Shown in pieces: positions 38,118 to 47,977 of a DNA stretch of 64,000 nt (positions are counted from its first letter, which is position 1; each line of letters begins with the position of its first letter). The stretch comes from Candidatus Thalassospirochaeta sargassi (GTDB lineage Bacteria > Spirochaetota > Spirochaetia > UBA9216). The DNA lies in assembly GCA_028532855.1 (NCBI GenBank), contig JAQQAL010000011.1:434001-498000 (forward strand), read 5' to 3'. A program made the position numbers and the translations under genes. The notes under the pieces were generated by a model. The model was not told the origin of the DNA and made no database searches. It worked only from the letters and a program-made list of their open reading frames with translations.

Positions 38118-39299
38118 ATGCGTGCAACAGTGCTGGTAATAGACAGTTTTGGGATTGGAGCCCTTCCCGATGCTGATAAATACGGAGACGCCGGTTCGAA
38201 TACGGCACTTCATATAAGTGAGAACATTCCCGGAGGTGCAAACTGGCCTAACCTGATGAAACTGGGACTGGGTAATGCGTCCATGCTGCTCGGCAATGAT
38301 CTTCCGGGCTGTCCCGCTGTCGATAAGCCGCTTGCCTCCTGGGGTGTTATGAATGAAGCATCACCCGGCAAAGATACAACAACTGGACATTGGGAGCTTG
38401 CAGGAATTATCCTGGATAAAGCCTTTCCTGTTTTCCCGGCTGAGTACCCGTCTTTTCCTCCTGAGCTCATTGAGGCTTTTAAAAAGGAAACCGGACGGGA
38501 CATTATAGGCAATAAAGCAGCTTCCGGAACAGCTATCATTGAAGAGCTCGGCGAGGAGCATATGAATACAGGTTCGCCTATCTGTTATACTTCTGCCGAC
38601 TCGGTTTTTCAGATCGCGGCACACGAAGATATCATTCCTGTAGACGAGCTTTACAGGATATGTGAAATAACACGAAAGCTCTGTGATCCCTACATGGTAG
38701 GTCGAATAATCGCGCGCCCCTTTGAGGGCAGCCCCGGAAACTTTGTCAGAACAAGTAGGCGTCATGATTATTCAATCGCCCTGCCCGGTGATTCAATTCT
38801 TGATCATCTGAGTTCAAATGGAGTTAAAACAACAGCCGTAGGCAAGATAGGCGATATTTTTAATCAGCAGGGTATTGATAAGAGCTGGCCCGACAAAGGG
38901 AATCCTGCCTGCCTTGACAGAACGGCAGAGCTTCTTTCGAAAAAGGACGACAAAGATGAGTTTATCTTTGTTAATCTTGTTGATACCGATATGATCTATG
39001 GTCATCGCCGTGATATTCAGGGTTATCATGATGCTGTAAAAGCAGTAGACGACAGGCTGCCTGAGTTCATTAATCTGATGGATGCCGGCGACCTTCTTGT
39101 TATTACAGCCGACCATGGATGTGATCCTTCTTTCAAAGGAACTGATCATACCAGGGAACATGTTCCCCTGCTTTATTACATCAAGGGTAAGGACGGGGTT
39201 GAGCTGGGAATCAGGGAATCATTTACGGATTTATCCCTGAATTTAACGATTTTTTTTAGTGTTGAGCCTTTTAAAGAAGGTAACTTCTTTGCGTTATAA
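38118..39299 (+). CDS. deoB: Phosphopentomutase
   Basis: The ATG at 38118, seven bases after AAGGAG, is preferred over ATG 38112 (one base after it) and the long N-terminal extension. The 393-residue alkaline-phosphatase-superfamily protein has the metal-site motifs VIDSFGIGALPDAD, GKDTTTGHWE and TADHGCDPSFKGTDHTREH. It moves phosphate between C1 and C5 of (deoxy)ribose. That links the nucleoside phosphorylase to DeoC and the pentose phosphate pathway, which makes it the middle step of the salvage route spread through this window. Confidence 0.95.
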   Translation: MRATVLVIDSFGIGALPDADKYGDAGSNTALHISENIPGGANWPNLMKLGLGNASMLLGNDLPGCPAVDKPLASWGVMNEASPGKDTTTGHWELAGIILDKAFPVFPAEYPSFPPELIEAFKKETGRDIIGNKAASGTAIIEELGEEHMNTGSPICYTSADSVFQIAAHEDIIPVDELYRICEITRKLCDPYMVGRIIARPFEGSPGNFVRTSRRHDYSIALPGDSILDHLSSNGVKTTAVGKIGDIFNQQGIDKSWPDKGNPACLDRTAELLSKKDDKDEFIFVNLVDTDMIYGHRRDIQGYHDAVKAVDDRLPEFINLMDAGDLLVITADHGCDPSFKGTDHTREHVPLLYYIKGKDGVELGIRESFTDLSLNLTIFFSVEPFKEGNFFAL

Positions 39300-39358
39300 T
39301 TGGTTATCATGTTAGAATGATATAGTTTAAATATGTTAGTCTGATTTGGAGGAAGAAC

Positions 39359-41842
39359 ATGTCGTCATTTAAAAAAACGGCCTTACTGGCAGTTTTATTT
39401 TTATCAGTAGCAAGCATTTCGGTATTCGCATTCGGTACCGCAGAGGTCCCTGAGATTCCGCCTGTAACATCGGGAACACAGTATCTCTCACCTAACGGAG
39501 ACGGAATACAGGATGAAGCAACCCTGGATTTCAGCGTTAAAATTTATGTAAAGTCCGATGACGGTTATGTACCTGAGTACGGACTTAGAATCAGCGATTC
39601 CTCCGGCAATGTTGTTGCCGAGAAGGTTGAGAAGGAATCCAGCGATATATCCTGGCTTGTCCGTATATTCCGCGGTTATGATGAATTCAACCTTGAAAAA
39701 AATATTACCTGGGACGGAACAGATGAAGAAGGTAATATTGTTGCGGATGGAGTATATGATGTTACGGTCTGGGTTAAGGATGCAGCAAATCAGATAACAG
39801 AAATTGATGTAGACGATTTTGTTCTGGATACAAAGAAGCCCTCAGTTTCAGTAAAGGCGCCTGATAACCTTTTGTTTTCACCAAATAACGACGGGAACGG
39901 CGATGTTTTTATTATATTACAGGCTAACGGTTCAGTTGAACATGAATGGACTGCCGTATTCAAGGATGCGGCCGGAAAGACTGTACGGACCTTTACCTGG
40001 GAAAATCAGGCTCCCGGCGATGTTCTCTGGGACGGTACTGATCAGGATGGGGGAATGCTGACAGATGGAAAATATAGCTACGAGATACAGACTGTCGATC
40101 TTGCCGGAAACAAATCAGAACTTTATACGATAAAAGACATTGTAATTGACGGAATGTCACCCCTGCTTAACCTTGAATTTGATCAGGCTGCATTTTCACC
40201 GAATGCCGACGGAATAAAAGATGAATTGGTTATTACCCCTGTTTATCAGCTTGAAGAAGAGATCCTGAACTGGAGCTGGTCTTTAGCAGACGGCAGCGGG
40301 GTTGTTCTGCAGAAATCGGGTGAAGCCTCCGACGGTCTACCTGAAGAGGTTGTTCTTGACGGACTCAACGAAAGCGGCCTCCCGCTCTTTCCCGGCACAT
40401 ATCTCTTTTCAATGTCGGTTGAATATGAAAATTCATGGCGGCCGGTTGCTGATGAGGAAATCTTGATTGATATATCAGCGCCAAGGGTTGAAATCACACC
40501 CGAACGGCTCGCCTTTTCACCAAACGGAGATGGGCTTGGTGATGAGCTTTTAATAAGTTTCAAGGCTAACGAAGAGGTTACCTGGGAAGGCAGTATTATC
40601 GATATGAAGGGAAATCTTGTCCTTGAAACTGACTACACTCAGACATCATCACAGGTAAAATGGAACGGCACTATGCCGGACGGCAGCGCTGTTCCGGACG
40701 GCGAATATTTGATCCTTGGAGTTTTCTCCGACCTGGCAGGTAACATAACCTATGCTGAACCCTTTACAGTAATGATTGATCGAAGAACTGTAGAAACCGT
40801 GCTTAATGTTCCTACCGGTTTTTCACCGAATAACGACGGATATGAAGATAAACTCAAGATTGGAATTGATGCTGATCTCTATCTCGACGTAAACGAATGG
40901 AAGCTTGTCGTCATTGACGATAGCGGCGAGGTCCTTACCTCTTTCCGAGGAACCGAAAACCTGCCTGACGAACTGGTTTGGGACGGTATGATAATGCAGG
41001 AAGGTAGTGTTGCACCGGCACTTGAGGGTGTTTATCAGGCTGTTCTCTACGTTGACTATGTGAAGGGTGATTTTGTAAAGGCAGAGTCGGATCTCTTCGT
41101 CCTTGATAACAAGGCTCCGAAGATTGATATGGTTGTACGAACTAATACCTTTGCCGAGACTGAAGAAGGTCTTGAGGGTTCGGTATTTATTTCTGTAAAA
41201 GTTGAAGAGGATCGTGATGTTCGCGGCTGGATGCTCGATGTCTATGATGAACACGGCAATAATATCAGGACATATGCCGGAGAGGGCAACCCGACCGGTG
41301 ATATAACCTGGAATACAGCGGATAACGGTATAAACCTTGAAAGCGGCGGAGACTATACTGTTTCTCTGCGGGTTACCGATAATGCCGGAAACGTCGCTAC
41401 AATGCGTGAAAAGGTTTCACTTGATGTAATGCTTATCAAGAAGAACGGCAAGTACTATGTTATGGTTCCGAATATCATATTCGGCGCTTACAAGTACAAG
41501 CTCGATTCAGCAGGTCCGGCCCGTGAAAAGGACAATTATGAATCGCTGGAGCGAATTATTGAGCTTGCTGATCGCTTCCCCGAATACGGACTCATTCTTG
41601 ATGCTCATGCTCTGAATATCTACCTCGGCACCGATCGTGAGGATAAGGAAGAGGATATCCTCTTCCCTCTGACCGAAAAGAGGGCTCTGGAGGTTAAAAC
41701 GGCGCTGATTGATATGGGAATGGATCCGGACAGGATTGAGATGGAAGCTTTCGGTGGACAGGACCCGCTTGTTTCAGTTACCGACAGAAGCATCAGATGG
41801 AAGAACCGAAGGGTTGAGTTCGCTGTTTCAGGACTTGAATAA
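39359..41842 (+). CDS. Envelope protein with FlgD-like repeats and C-terminal OmpA domain
   Basis: An 827-residue protein with a signal peptide (cut near VFAFG). At least five modules each open with an SPNxDG motif (SPNGDGIQDE, SPNNDGNGD, SPNADGIKD, SPNGDGLGD, SPNNDGYED), followed by a FlgD-type Ig-like fold with W-N-G-T/W-D-G-T and DLAGN segments. The last 110 residues resemble an OmpA peptidoglycan-binding domain (LDAHALNIY, KRALEVKTALIDMGMDPDRI, RIRWKNRRVEF). Inference: a periplasmic or outer-membrane protein tethered to peptidoglycan. GGAGGAAG lies before the ATG, and a strong terminator follows. Confidence 0.85.
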   Translation: MSSFKKTALLAVLFLSVASISVFAFGTAEVPEIPPVTSGTQYLSPNGDGIQDEATLDFSVKIYVKSDDGYVPEYGLRISDSSGNVVAEKVEKESSDISWLVRIFRGYDEFNLEKNITWDGTDEEGNIVADGVYDVTVWVKDAANQITEIDVDDFVLDTKKPSVSVKAPDNLLFSPNNDGNGDVFIILQANGSVEHEWTAVFKDAAGKTVRTFTWENQAPGDVLWDGTDQDGGMLTDGKYSYEIQTVDLAGNKSELYTIKDIVIDGMSPLLNLEFDQAAFSPNADGIKDELVITPVYQLEEEILNWSWSLADGSGVVLQKSGEASDGLPEEVVLDGLNESGLPLFPGTYLFSMSVEYENSWRPVADEEILIDISAPRVEITPERLAFSPNGDGLGDELLISFKANEEVTWEGSIIDMKGNLVLETDYTQTSSQVKWNGTMPDGSAVPDGEYLILGVFSDLAGNITYAEPFTVMIDRRTVETVLNVPTGFSPNNDGYEDKLKIGIDADLYLDVNEWKLVVIDDSGEVLTSFRGTENLPDELVWDGMIMQEGSVAPALEGVYQAVLYVDYVKGDFVKAESDLFVLDNKAPKIDMVVRTNTFAETEEGLEGSVFISVKVEEDRDVRGWMLDVYDEHGNNIRTYAGEGNPTGDITWNTADNGINLESGGDYTVSLRVTDNAGNVATMREKVSLDVMLIKKNGKYYVMVPNIIFGAYKYKLDSAGPAREKDNYESLERIIELADRFPEYGLILDAHALNIYLGTDREDKEEDILFPLTEKRALEVKTALIDMGMDPDRIEMEAFGGQDPLVSVTDRSIRWKNRRVEFAVSGLE

Positions 41843-41864
41843 ACATAATTATTTTTAAATCATC

Positions 41865-41891
41865 GGCTGTCCTTCGGGACAGCCTTTTTTT
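41865..41891 (+). terminator. Strong Rho-independent terminator
   Basis: GGCTGTCC-TTCG-GGACAGCC (41865-41884), a perfect eight-base-pair stem with a TTCG loop, followed by seven T. It closes the OmpA/FlgD-repeat gene. Confidence 0.92.
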
Positions 41892-41990
41892 GGATGATTC
41901 ACAGGGTGAGTTTGGGAAGGGCTGCTTTTCCCGGTTTAAACCCGACCAGGCTTGTAATTTTTAATATTCTGAAGTAACCTCTTTCAATCT

Positions 41991-42857
41991 ATGGAAGAAC
42001 GAAAAGCGGGTGTGATCTACGCAACAGTATCTTATCTCATCTGGGGATTTACCCCTATTTACTGGCAGATTTTTTCCGGTGTTGATTCAATGCAGATTCT
42101 TGCTCACCGGATGTTCTGGGCTTTATTTGTGTCGCTTGCCATGCTGGCTGTTACCGGCGGGCTGCTGCAGTTTAAAAATGGTCTTCTTGATCGAAAAAGA
42201 CTGGGGTGGAGTGTTCTGCGTGCTCTGCTGATTGCCGGCAACTGGTTCACCTATGTGTGGGCGATTGGACACGGTAAAATCCTTGAGGCAAGTCTGGGTT
42301 ATTACCTTAACCCGCTTGTCAGTATTCTTTGCGGACTCATTTTTCTGCAGGAGCGGCTGAATAAACTTCAGTGGGCTGCTGTTGGTTTCGCGGTTGTGGG
42401 TGTGACGCTTAAAACTATTCTTGTTGGAAGTTTTCCCCTTATATCTGTATTGCTCGCACTCCAGTTTGGAATTTACGGTCTTCTGAAAAAGAAGAGCACA
42501 GAAGGCAGTCTTGCGGGGCTTGCAATTGAATGTCTGTTACTTCTGCCTGTATCATTATTTTACCTGATTTTTGTTGAGGTTAACGGAAGCGGCAGCTTTC
42601 TTGCAGCTGACGGCCTTATGAAGCTGATGTATGTAACCACCGGAATTATCACAGTTGTCCCTTTATTCATGTTCTCAAAGGGCGCCATGCGAATACCTCT
42701 TACATGGATAGGCTTCCTGCAGTTTATTGCGCCTACAATGATGCTGCTGTTCGGTGTATTTCTATACGGCGAAGATCTGTCGGTTTATGAATTGACCGGC
42801 TTCGCCGCAGTCTGGATAGGCATAGTTCTTTTTCTGTTTTCTTCCAGAAAAAGCTGA
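41991..42857 (+). CDS. rarD: EamA-family permease RarD
   Basis: A 288-residue protein with ten hydrophobic segments. The N-terminal ERKAGVIYATVSYLIWGFTP and WFTYVWAIGHGKILEASLGY are typical of RarD, a drug/metabolite-transporter superfamily member named for chloramphenicol sensitivity; its substrate is not established. The ribosome site is weak (CCTCTTTCA upstream). It stands between a terminator and the nucleoside ABC operon and may be its first gene (55 bases apart). Confidence 0.85.
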   Translation: MEERKAGVIYATVSYLIWGFTPIYWQIFSGVDSMQILAHRMFWALFVSLAMLAVTGGLLQFKNGLLDRKRLGWSVLRALLIAGNWFTYVWAIGHGKILEASLGYYLNPLVSILCGLIFLQERLNKLQWAAVGFAVVGVTLKTILVGSFPLISVLLALQFGIYGLLKKKSTEGSLAGLAIECLLLLPVSLFYLIFVEVNGSGSFLAADGLMKLMYVTTGIITVVPLFMFSKGAMRIPLTWIGFLQFIAPTMMLLFGVFLYGEDLSVYELTGFAAVWIGIVLFLFSSRKS

Positions 42858-42912
42858 TCTTTTTTCTCAATAAATATGTTAAAATATCCGGAGCAAAAAA
42901 TGAGGAGTGCAT

Positions 42913-44460
42913 ATGCCGGCAATCCTGGACAGAAATGTCGTTCTCGAGATGAGAAACATTGTAAAGCAATTTCCAAAAGTCCTGGCTAACAATAACATCA
43001 ATATAAAACTCTACGAGGGTGAAATTCTTTCTCTGCTTGGTGAAAACGGTGCGGGAAAGTCTACTCTGATGAATGTTCTCTACGGGTTATATAAACCAAC
43101 AAGCGGAGATATTTTTCTCAATGGTGAGAAAGTCAGTTTCAGTTCTCCGAAGGATGCAATTCTGCGGGGACTTGGAATGGTTCACCAGCACTTCATGCTT
43201 GTTGAGACCCTTTCGGTAACCGAGAATATCATTCTTGGGAGTGAACCGGGTAAGGCCGGGGTAATCGATTATAAAACTGCACGTGAAGAAGTCAAAAATC
43301 TTTCGGAAAAATATGGTCTGAATGTAGATCCCGACGCATTGGTTGAGTCGATGCCTGTCGGGCTGCAGCAGCGTGTTGAGATTCTCAAGGCCCTTTACCG
43401 CAAGGCGAATGTTTTAATCCTGGATGAGCCTACGGCAGTTCTGACGCCTCAGGAGGTTGATGAACTTTTTGAAGTAATTAAAACCCTTGTCGCAACAGGT
43501 GTTTCAGTTATTATCATTACCCATAAGCTTGAAGAGGTTAAAGAAATTTCCGACAGGTCTTACATTTTGCGTCGCGGAGAGATTTCCGGTGAGTGTAACA
43601 CAGCTGATGTCTCGAAAGAAGAGCTTGCCAACCTGATGGTGGGGCGCGATGTTGTTCTGACGGTACAGAAAGAGACCAAAGCCTCAACTGTAGAGCCTGT
43701 TTTAAAGATTCGCGGTCTGAATGTTAAAAATGATAAGGGCATTGTTGCCGTATCTAATCTGAATCTAGATATAAGACCGGGCGAAATAGTAGGTGTAGCC
43801 GGGGTAGACGGCAACGGGCAGACGGAGCTGGCTGAGGCAGTCAGAAGTTTGCGTGATGTTGAATCAGGCACTATATTGTTTAAGGAAGAGGATATCACCA
43901 GTCTGAAAACCAAGGAACTGATTGACCGTAAAATGGCCTATGTTCCTGCCGACAGGCATCGTTTCGGTCTGGTTCTTCCCATGACTGTAGCTGAGAACAC
44001 AGTGCTTGGATACCATGATCGTGAACCTGCGGTAAAATCAAAAAACAGTCTGATTATGAATCTGGGCGAAATAGCAGCTGATGCGGAAGCTCTGGTTGAA
44101 CAGTATGATATAAGAACCCCGGGTGTGCAGGTTCCGGCTGGAACCCTTTCTGGTGGGAATCAGCAGAAAGTGATCCTGGCGCGAGAGTTCTCGAGGGAGC
44201 CGGAATTTCTTCTGGTTACCCAGCCTACTCGAGGGCTTGATGTCGGGGCAATTGAATACATACATTCACAAATTCTTGCAATGCGCGACAAAGGGGTGGC
44301 AATCCTCCTGATTTCTCTTGAACTTGAAGAGATTTTTTCGCTATCAGACCGTATTGAAGTAATGTTTGAGGGCCGTCTGGTCAAAGAATTCAGTCCTGAG
44401 GAAACCGACGAAAAAGAAGTCGGCCTCTATATGACCGGAGGTAACACAGATGCAGAATAA
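42913..44460 (+). CDS. Nucleoside ABC transporter ATP-binding protein (NupO/YufO-like)
   Basis: From ATG 42913 behind GAGGAG the protein has 515 residues and two fused ABC ATPase halves. The first has Walker A LLGENGAGKST, signature PVGLQQRVEI and Walker B VLILDEPTAVL. The second has the degenerate loop VAGVDGNGQTELAEAV, signature TLSGGNQQKVIL and VTQPTRGLDVG. This sugar/nucleoside-type double ATPase pairs with two BPD_transp_2 permeases downstream and a BMP-family receptor. It overlaps the first permease gene by 11 bases. Confidence 0.92.
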   Translation: MPAILDRNVVLEMRNIVKQFPKVLANNNINIKLYEGEILSLLGENGAGKSTLMNVLYGLYKPTSGDIFLNGEKVSFSSPKDAILRGLGMVHQHFMLVETLSVTENIILGSEPGKAGVIDYKTAREEVKNLSEKYGLNVDPDALVESMPVGLQQRVEILKALYRKANVLILDEPTAVLTPQEVDELFEVIKTLVATGVSVIIITHKLEEVKEISDRSYILRRGEISGECNTADVSKEELANLMVGRDVVLTVQKETKASTVEPVLKIRGLNVKNDKGIVAVSNLNLDIRPGEIVGVAGVDGNGQTELAEAVRSLRDVESGTILFKEEDITSLKTKELIDRKMAYVPADRHRFGLVLPMTVAENTVLGYHDREPAVKSKNSLIMNLGEIAADAEALVEQYDIRTPGVQVPAGTLSGGNQQKVILAREFSREPEFLLVTQPTRGLDVGAIEYIHSQILAMRDKGVAILLISLELEEIFSLSDRIEVMFEGRLVKEFSPEETDEKEVGLYMTGGNTDAE

Positions 44461-45700
44461 CAGCTTATCTAAAATACTTATAATACTCATGATACTTACA
44501 GGTATTGCAGGTATTGTTCTTTGGTCGGCATCCTATTTCATAGGCATCATCTTTATTGCTGCGGCACTTGTTCTCTACTATTTTTATAAGCGGTCTGCGG
44601 AAGGCGGCGAGTCAGCTGGAGCATGGGCAAAGGGTTTTATTAAAACCCTATACATTCCGGTATTCGGAATAATTGCAGCGATTATTCTCGGCGGCATCAT
44701 CATGATTATTACCGGAAACGATCCGGTTGTCGCGTATAAGGCCTTGTTTTACGGCGGTTTTGTCAGAAGCTGGCACATATCAATACTGAATGCGGTGCCT
44801 CTTATCTTTACAGGACTGTCTGTTGCCTTCGCGTTTCAGGCGGGGTTGTTTAACATCGGTGCTGAGGGGCAGTTTTATATTGGTTCGATGATGGCCACAT
44901 GGCTCGGCCTGAGACTGGGAATGCCGCCGGTATTTTCAATTTTTATTATATTCATCGTTTCCGGTCTTGCAGCAGCAGCTTACAATATCGTACCGGCTGC
45001 TCTGAAAGTGAAAACCGGGGCGCATGAGGTTATAACCACTATGATGCTTGCCCATGTTGCCAGGCATCTGTCGCCGATATTTATTCGGGGAAATGGCGGC
45101 GATCCGGCATCTTCAACCCATGCCTATGTTACCGATGATATCCTCGAGAACAACTTCCTGCCAATCTTCAAAGATTTTCTGCCCAATGCCAATTACAGAC
45201 TTCATGTTGGAATACTGATTGCTATTGCGGTTGCTGTCCTTGTTTATTATATCCTTTACTATACAAGAATAGGTTTTGAGGTGAGGGCTGTCGGCCAGAA
45301 TCCCAACGCCGCAAGGGCGCAGGGGATCTCGATAGGAAAGAATATCATGATAGCCCTGCTTTTTGCCGGTTTTCTCTCCGGGCTTGCCGGTGTTAATCAG
45401 GTTGTCGGTCTTGATCATAAGATGTTTCAGAATCTAAGTGCAGGCTACGGCTGGAACGGTATTTCGGTCGCCATTCTGGCATCGAATAATCCAATCGGTG
45501 TAATTTTCACCTCAATTCTATGGGGCGCACTTGATGCCGGCGGACAATATATGACCCGTACGACCCAGATCCCTAACTCGATTGTTGAGATTATCAAGGG
45601 GATTATTCTCTTCCTGATTGTAGCAAGGTATATTTATACATATTTCGGGAACAGGATGAAAAAGCGCCGGATTGACAGAAAAATAAAGGAGGCGGTGTAG
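44450..45700 (+). CDS. Nucleoside ABC transporter permease (NupP/YufP-like)
   Basis: A 416-residue inner-membrane permease of the BPD_transp_2 family with GLSVAFAFQAGLFNIGAEGQ, KTGAHEVITTMMLAH and the cytoplasmic coupling loop GQNPNAARAQGISIGKN. An extra pair of hydrophobic segments precedes the core. GGAGGT lies before the ATG within the ATPase gene. One base separates it from the second permease gene, consistent with a heterodimer. Confidence 0.92.
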   Translation: MQNNSLSKILIILMILTGIAGIVLWSASYFIGIIFIAAALVLYYFYKRSAEGGESAGAWAKGFIKTLYIPVFGIIAAIILGGIIMIITGNDPVVAYKALFYGGFVRSWHISILNAVPLIFTGLSVAFAFQAGLFNIGAEGQFYIGSMMATWLGLRLGMPPVFSIFIIFIVSGLAAAAYNIVPAALKVKTGAHEVITTMMLAHVARHLSPIFIRGNGGDPASSTHAYVTDDILENNFLPIFKDFLPNANYRLHVGILIAIAVAVLVYYILYYTRIGFEVRAVGQNPNAARAQGISIGKNIMIALLFAGFLSGLAGVNQVVGLDHKMFQNLSAGYGWNGISVAILASNNPIGVIFTSILWGALDAGGQYMTRTTQIPNSIVEIIKGIILFLIVARYIYTYFGNRMKKRRIDRKIKEAV

Positions 45701-45701
45701 T

Positions 45702-46655
45702 ATGGAAGTATTAGCTCAGATCTTTAACACGGAACTTCTTGTGGCAACCATCAGGTTGTCCACCCCCATAACTCTTGCCGCTGTCGGCGCCACGATCTGT
45801 GAACGCTCAGGTGTTGTAAACATTGCGATGGAAGGAATGATGATCGTGGGCGCTTTTACGGGTCTGATAGGCGCGATGTTCACAGGTGATCCCTGGCTGG
45901 GGCTGCTCTTTGCCGTGCTTGCGGGTGGAGTGTTTTCTCTACTACATGCCTTCGCAACGGTAAGTCTGCACCTCGAGCATGTCGTTTCCGGCGCGGTGCT
46001 GAACATTCTTGCGTTCGGCATTGTCCGCTACATGATGGTTATGATTTTCGGGCATCCGGGCACTACGGATCCAATTAGATTTTCACTCAAAAATTACCAG
46101 TGGGCAATACCAGGTTTATCAAAAATTCCGGTACTGGGGCCGATTTTTTTCAATCAAACGCCGATTATATATTTCAGTTTTCTACTCATAATATTCTTTA
46201 CGTTCTTTCTGAAAAAGACCAAGTTGGGTCTCCACATAAAAGCGGCCGGAGAGCACCCCCTAGCGCTGGAAACCATCGGAGTCTCGGTTTATAAAATGCG
46301 GTATACCGGCGTATTTATTTCCGGTATGATGGCCGGGCTTGCCGGGGCATATCTTTCAATCGAAAACGCGGTCTCATTTACCGAGGGCATGAGCAGCGGG
46401 CGTGGATTCATTGCCATGGCCGCAATGATTTCCGGCGGATGGACGCCTATAGGCGCATTTATCGCGTCTCTGTTTTTCGGTTTCGCCGATGCTCTGCAGG
46501 TTAGGCTGCAGGTTGCGCTTGAATTGAGTATTCCGGAGGAATTATTCATCATACTGCCATATGTCCTGACCGTTGTGGCGGTGGCTGGACTGGTTCGAAA
46601 GTCCAGGGCTCCGAAGGCGGACGGCGTAGATTTCATGATTGAGCGTCCAGAATAG
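45702..46655 (+). CDS. Nucleoside ABC transporter permease (NupQ/YufQ-like)
   Basis: A 317-residue permease, partner of the upstream one. CERSGVVNIAMEGMMIVGAF, LEHVVSGAVLNILAFG and the coupling loop GEHPLALETIGVSVYKMRY are characteristic of the second permease in BMP-linked nucleoside importers. GGAGGCGGTG precedes the ATG. The operon then pauses for a 116-base gap with a promoter before the receptor gene. Confidence 0.92.
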   Translation: MEVLAQIFNTELLVATIRLSTPITLAAVGATICERSGVVNIAMEGMMIVGAFTGLIGAMFTGDPWLGLLFAVLAGGVFSLLHAFATVSLHLEHVVSGAVLNILAFGIVRYMMVMIFGHPGTTDPIRFSLKNYQWAIPGLSKIPVLGPIFFNQTPIIYFSFLLIIFFTFFLKKTKLGLHIKAAGEHPLALETIGVSVYKMRYTGVFISGMMAGLAGAYLSIENAVSFTEGMSSGRGFIAMAAMISGGWTPIGAFIASLFFGFADALQVRLQVALELSIPEELFIILPYVLTVVAVAGLVRKSRAPKADGVDFMIERPE

Positions 46656-46705
46656 GTTGATTACAGCGGCGAATGTTAAATCTTGGCTGAGAACAAAATT
46701 CTTTA

Positions 46706-46734
46706 TTGACTAGGTCAGTCAATGGGGATAACAT
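46706..46734 (+). promoter_or_regulatory. Promoter with palindromic operator before the BMP receptor gene
   Basis: TTGACT (46706-46711), a 17-base spacer and TAACAT (46729-46734) form a good sigma-70 promoter. TTGAC and GTCAA (46706-46710 and 46718-46722) are inverted copies covering the -35 box and spacer, a likely repressor site. It would give the receptor its own transcription. Confidence 0.65.
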
Positions 46735-46771
46735 TAATAGGTTTTATTTAATTATATTCGGAGGAAAATAA

Positions 46772-47857
46772 ATGAAAAAAGCAAGAATTATCGCTCTTGT
46801 ACTCCTGATCATGCTTGTTGCATTCGGCTTCACGTCATGTAAAAAAGAAGAGGCTGCGCCCGCGCCTGCACCGGAAGAGAAAGAAGCCGCGCTTCCCGGA
46901 GACGGGATGATTGCCGCAATGGCAACCGACGTCGGAGGTCTGGGAGATAAATCGTTCAATGACGGAGCATACGGCGGACTTAAGATGGCAGAAGAACTCC
47001 TCGGCACAGAGGCCAGGGTTGTACAGTCCAAGCAGCAGACCGACTATGTCCCAAATCTTTCAGGACTTGCTGAAGACGGTGCGGATGTAGTCTTCGCAGT
47101 TGGATTTTTGATGGATCAGGCTGTAAACGAAGCCGCTGCAAATAATCCCGACACTCTCTTTGCCGGAATTGATATCTGGTCAAATGATGCATCACCCGAA
47201 AACTTCATGGGTATTGTTTTCAATGAACATGAGGCAGGTTACCTTGCAGGAATAGTTGCCGGTCTGATGACCAAGGAATATGCATCAGCTTCCGATAAAC
47301 TCAATGACGAAAATAAAATTGGTGTTGTTCTCGGTATGTTTATTCCTCCTGTTGAAAAATATGAAGTTGGATTTATTGCCGGTGCCAGGAGCGTTAACCC
47401 CGATATCGAGGTTCTCAGTGCAACTGCAGGTGACTTTGTCGACCAGGCAAAGGGTAAGGAACTTGCTCTTGCTATGATTGAACAGGGCGCGGACATCATT
47501 TTTCATGCTGCGGGTCTAACCGGTCTAGGTGCAATTAACGCATGTAAGGAAGAAGGCGTTCTGGCCATCGGTGTTGATGTTGACCAGAATTCAACAGCAC
47601 CCGATACAGTTCTCACATCAGCAGAAAAAAAGATTGTTCAGGCTACATACCTTGCAGTTGAATCTGTTATAGACGGTTCATTCAAGGGCGGAACAAGAGT
47701 ATTCGATATCAACGATGATGCAGTTGGCATCTCATCTTTTCACAGCTTTGATTCTGTCGTACCCCAGGCAGTTAAAGATGCTGTAGACAGCGCAATTGCC
47801 GATATGAAATCCGGCAAGGTTACTGTACCCACAACCAGAGCTGAAATCGGTCTGTAG
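46772..47857 (+). CDS. BMP-family nucleoside-binding lipoprotein (PnrA/TmpC-like)
   Basis: A 361-residue lipoprotein with lipobox GFTSC (Cys23) and an Ala/Glu/Pro-rich tether. The type I periplasmic-binding fold has the BMP signature GGLGDKSFNDGAYGGL and later IGVVLGM, AAGLTGLGAI and IGVDVDQNS. The family includes treponemal PnrA/TmpC, which binds purine nucleosides, and Borrelia BmpA. It should deliver nucleosides to the upstream permease. CGGAGGAAA lies before the ATG, and a strong terminator follows. Confidence 0.94.
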   Translation: MKKARIIALVLLIMLVAFGFTSCKKEEAAPAPAPEEKEAALPGDGMIAAMATDVGGLGDKSFNDGAYGGLKMAEELLGTEARVVQSKQQTDYVPNLSGLAEDGADVVFAVGFLMDQAVNEAAANNPDTLFAGIDIWSNDASPENFMGIVFNEHEAGYLAGIVAGLMTKEYASASDKLNDENKIGVVLGMFIPPVEKYEVGFIAGARSVNPDIEVLSATAGDFVDQAKGKELALAMIEQGADIIFHAAGLTGLGAINACKEEGVLAIGVDVDQNSTAPDTVLTSAEKKIVQATYLAVESVIDGSFKGGTRVFDINDDAVGISSFHSFDSVVPQAVKDAVDSAIADMKSGKVTVPTTRAEIGL

Positions 47858-47895
47858 AAGATTCGATTTTCCATGCCGATTTTTACCGGCAAGGG

Positions 47896-47924
47896 CCGCC
47901 CCCGCAACAGGGGCGGTTTTTTTT
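47896..47924 (+). terminator. Strong Rho-independent terminator of the nucleoside transport operon
   Basis: CCGCCCC (47896-47902) and GGGGCGG (47910-47916) pair perfectly around a seven-base loop, followed by eight T, 38 bases past the receptor stop. Confidence 0.92.
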
Positions 47925-47977
47925 CGTATTCATGATCCGGCTTGTTAAAAATGGAATTAAACTGTAAAGTATTGCTC

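Noticed and set aside
41885-42000. Possible riboswitch before rarD and the nucleoside transporter
   Set aside because: Only the upstream terminator was seen; no conserved purine or preQ1 riboswitch core was recognised.
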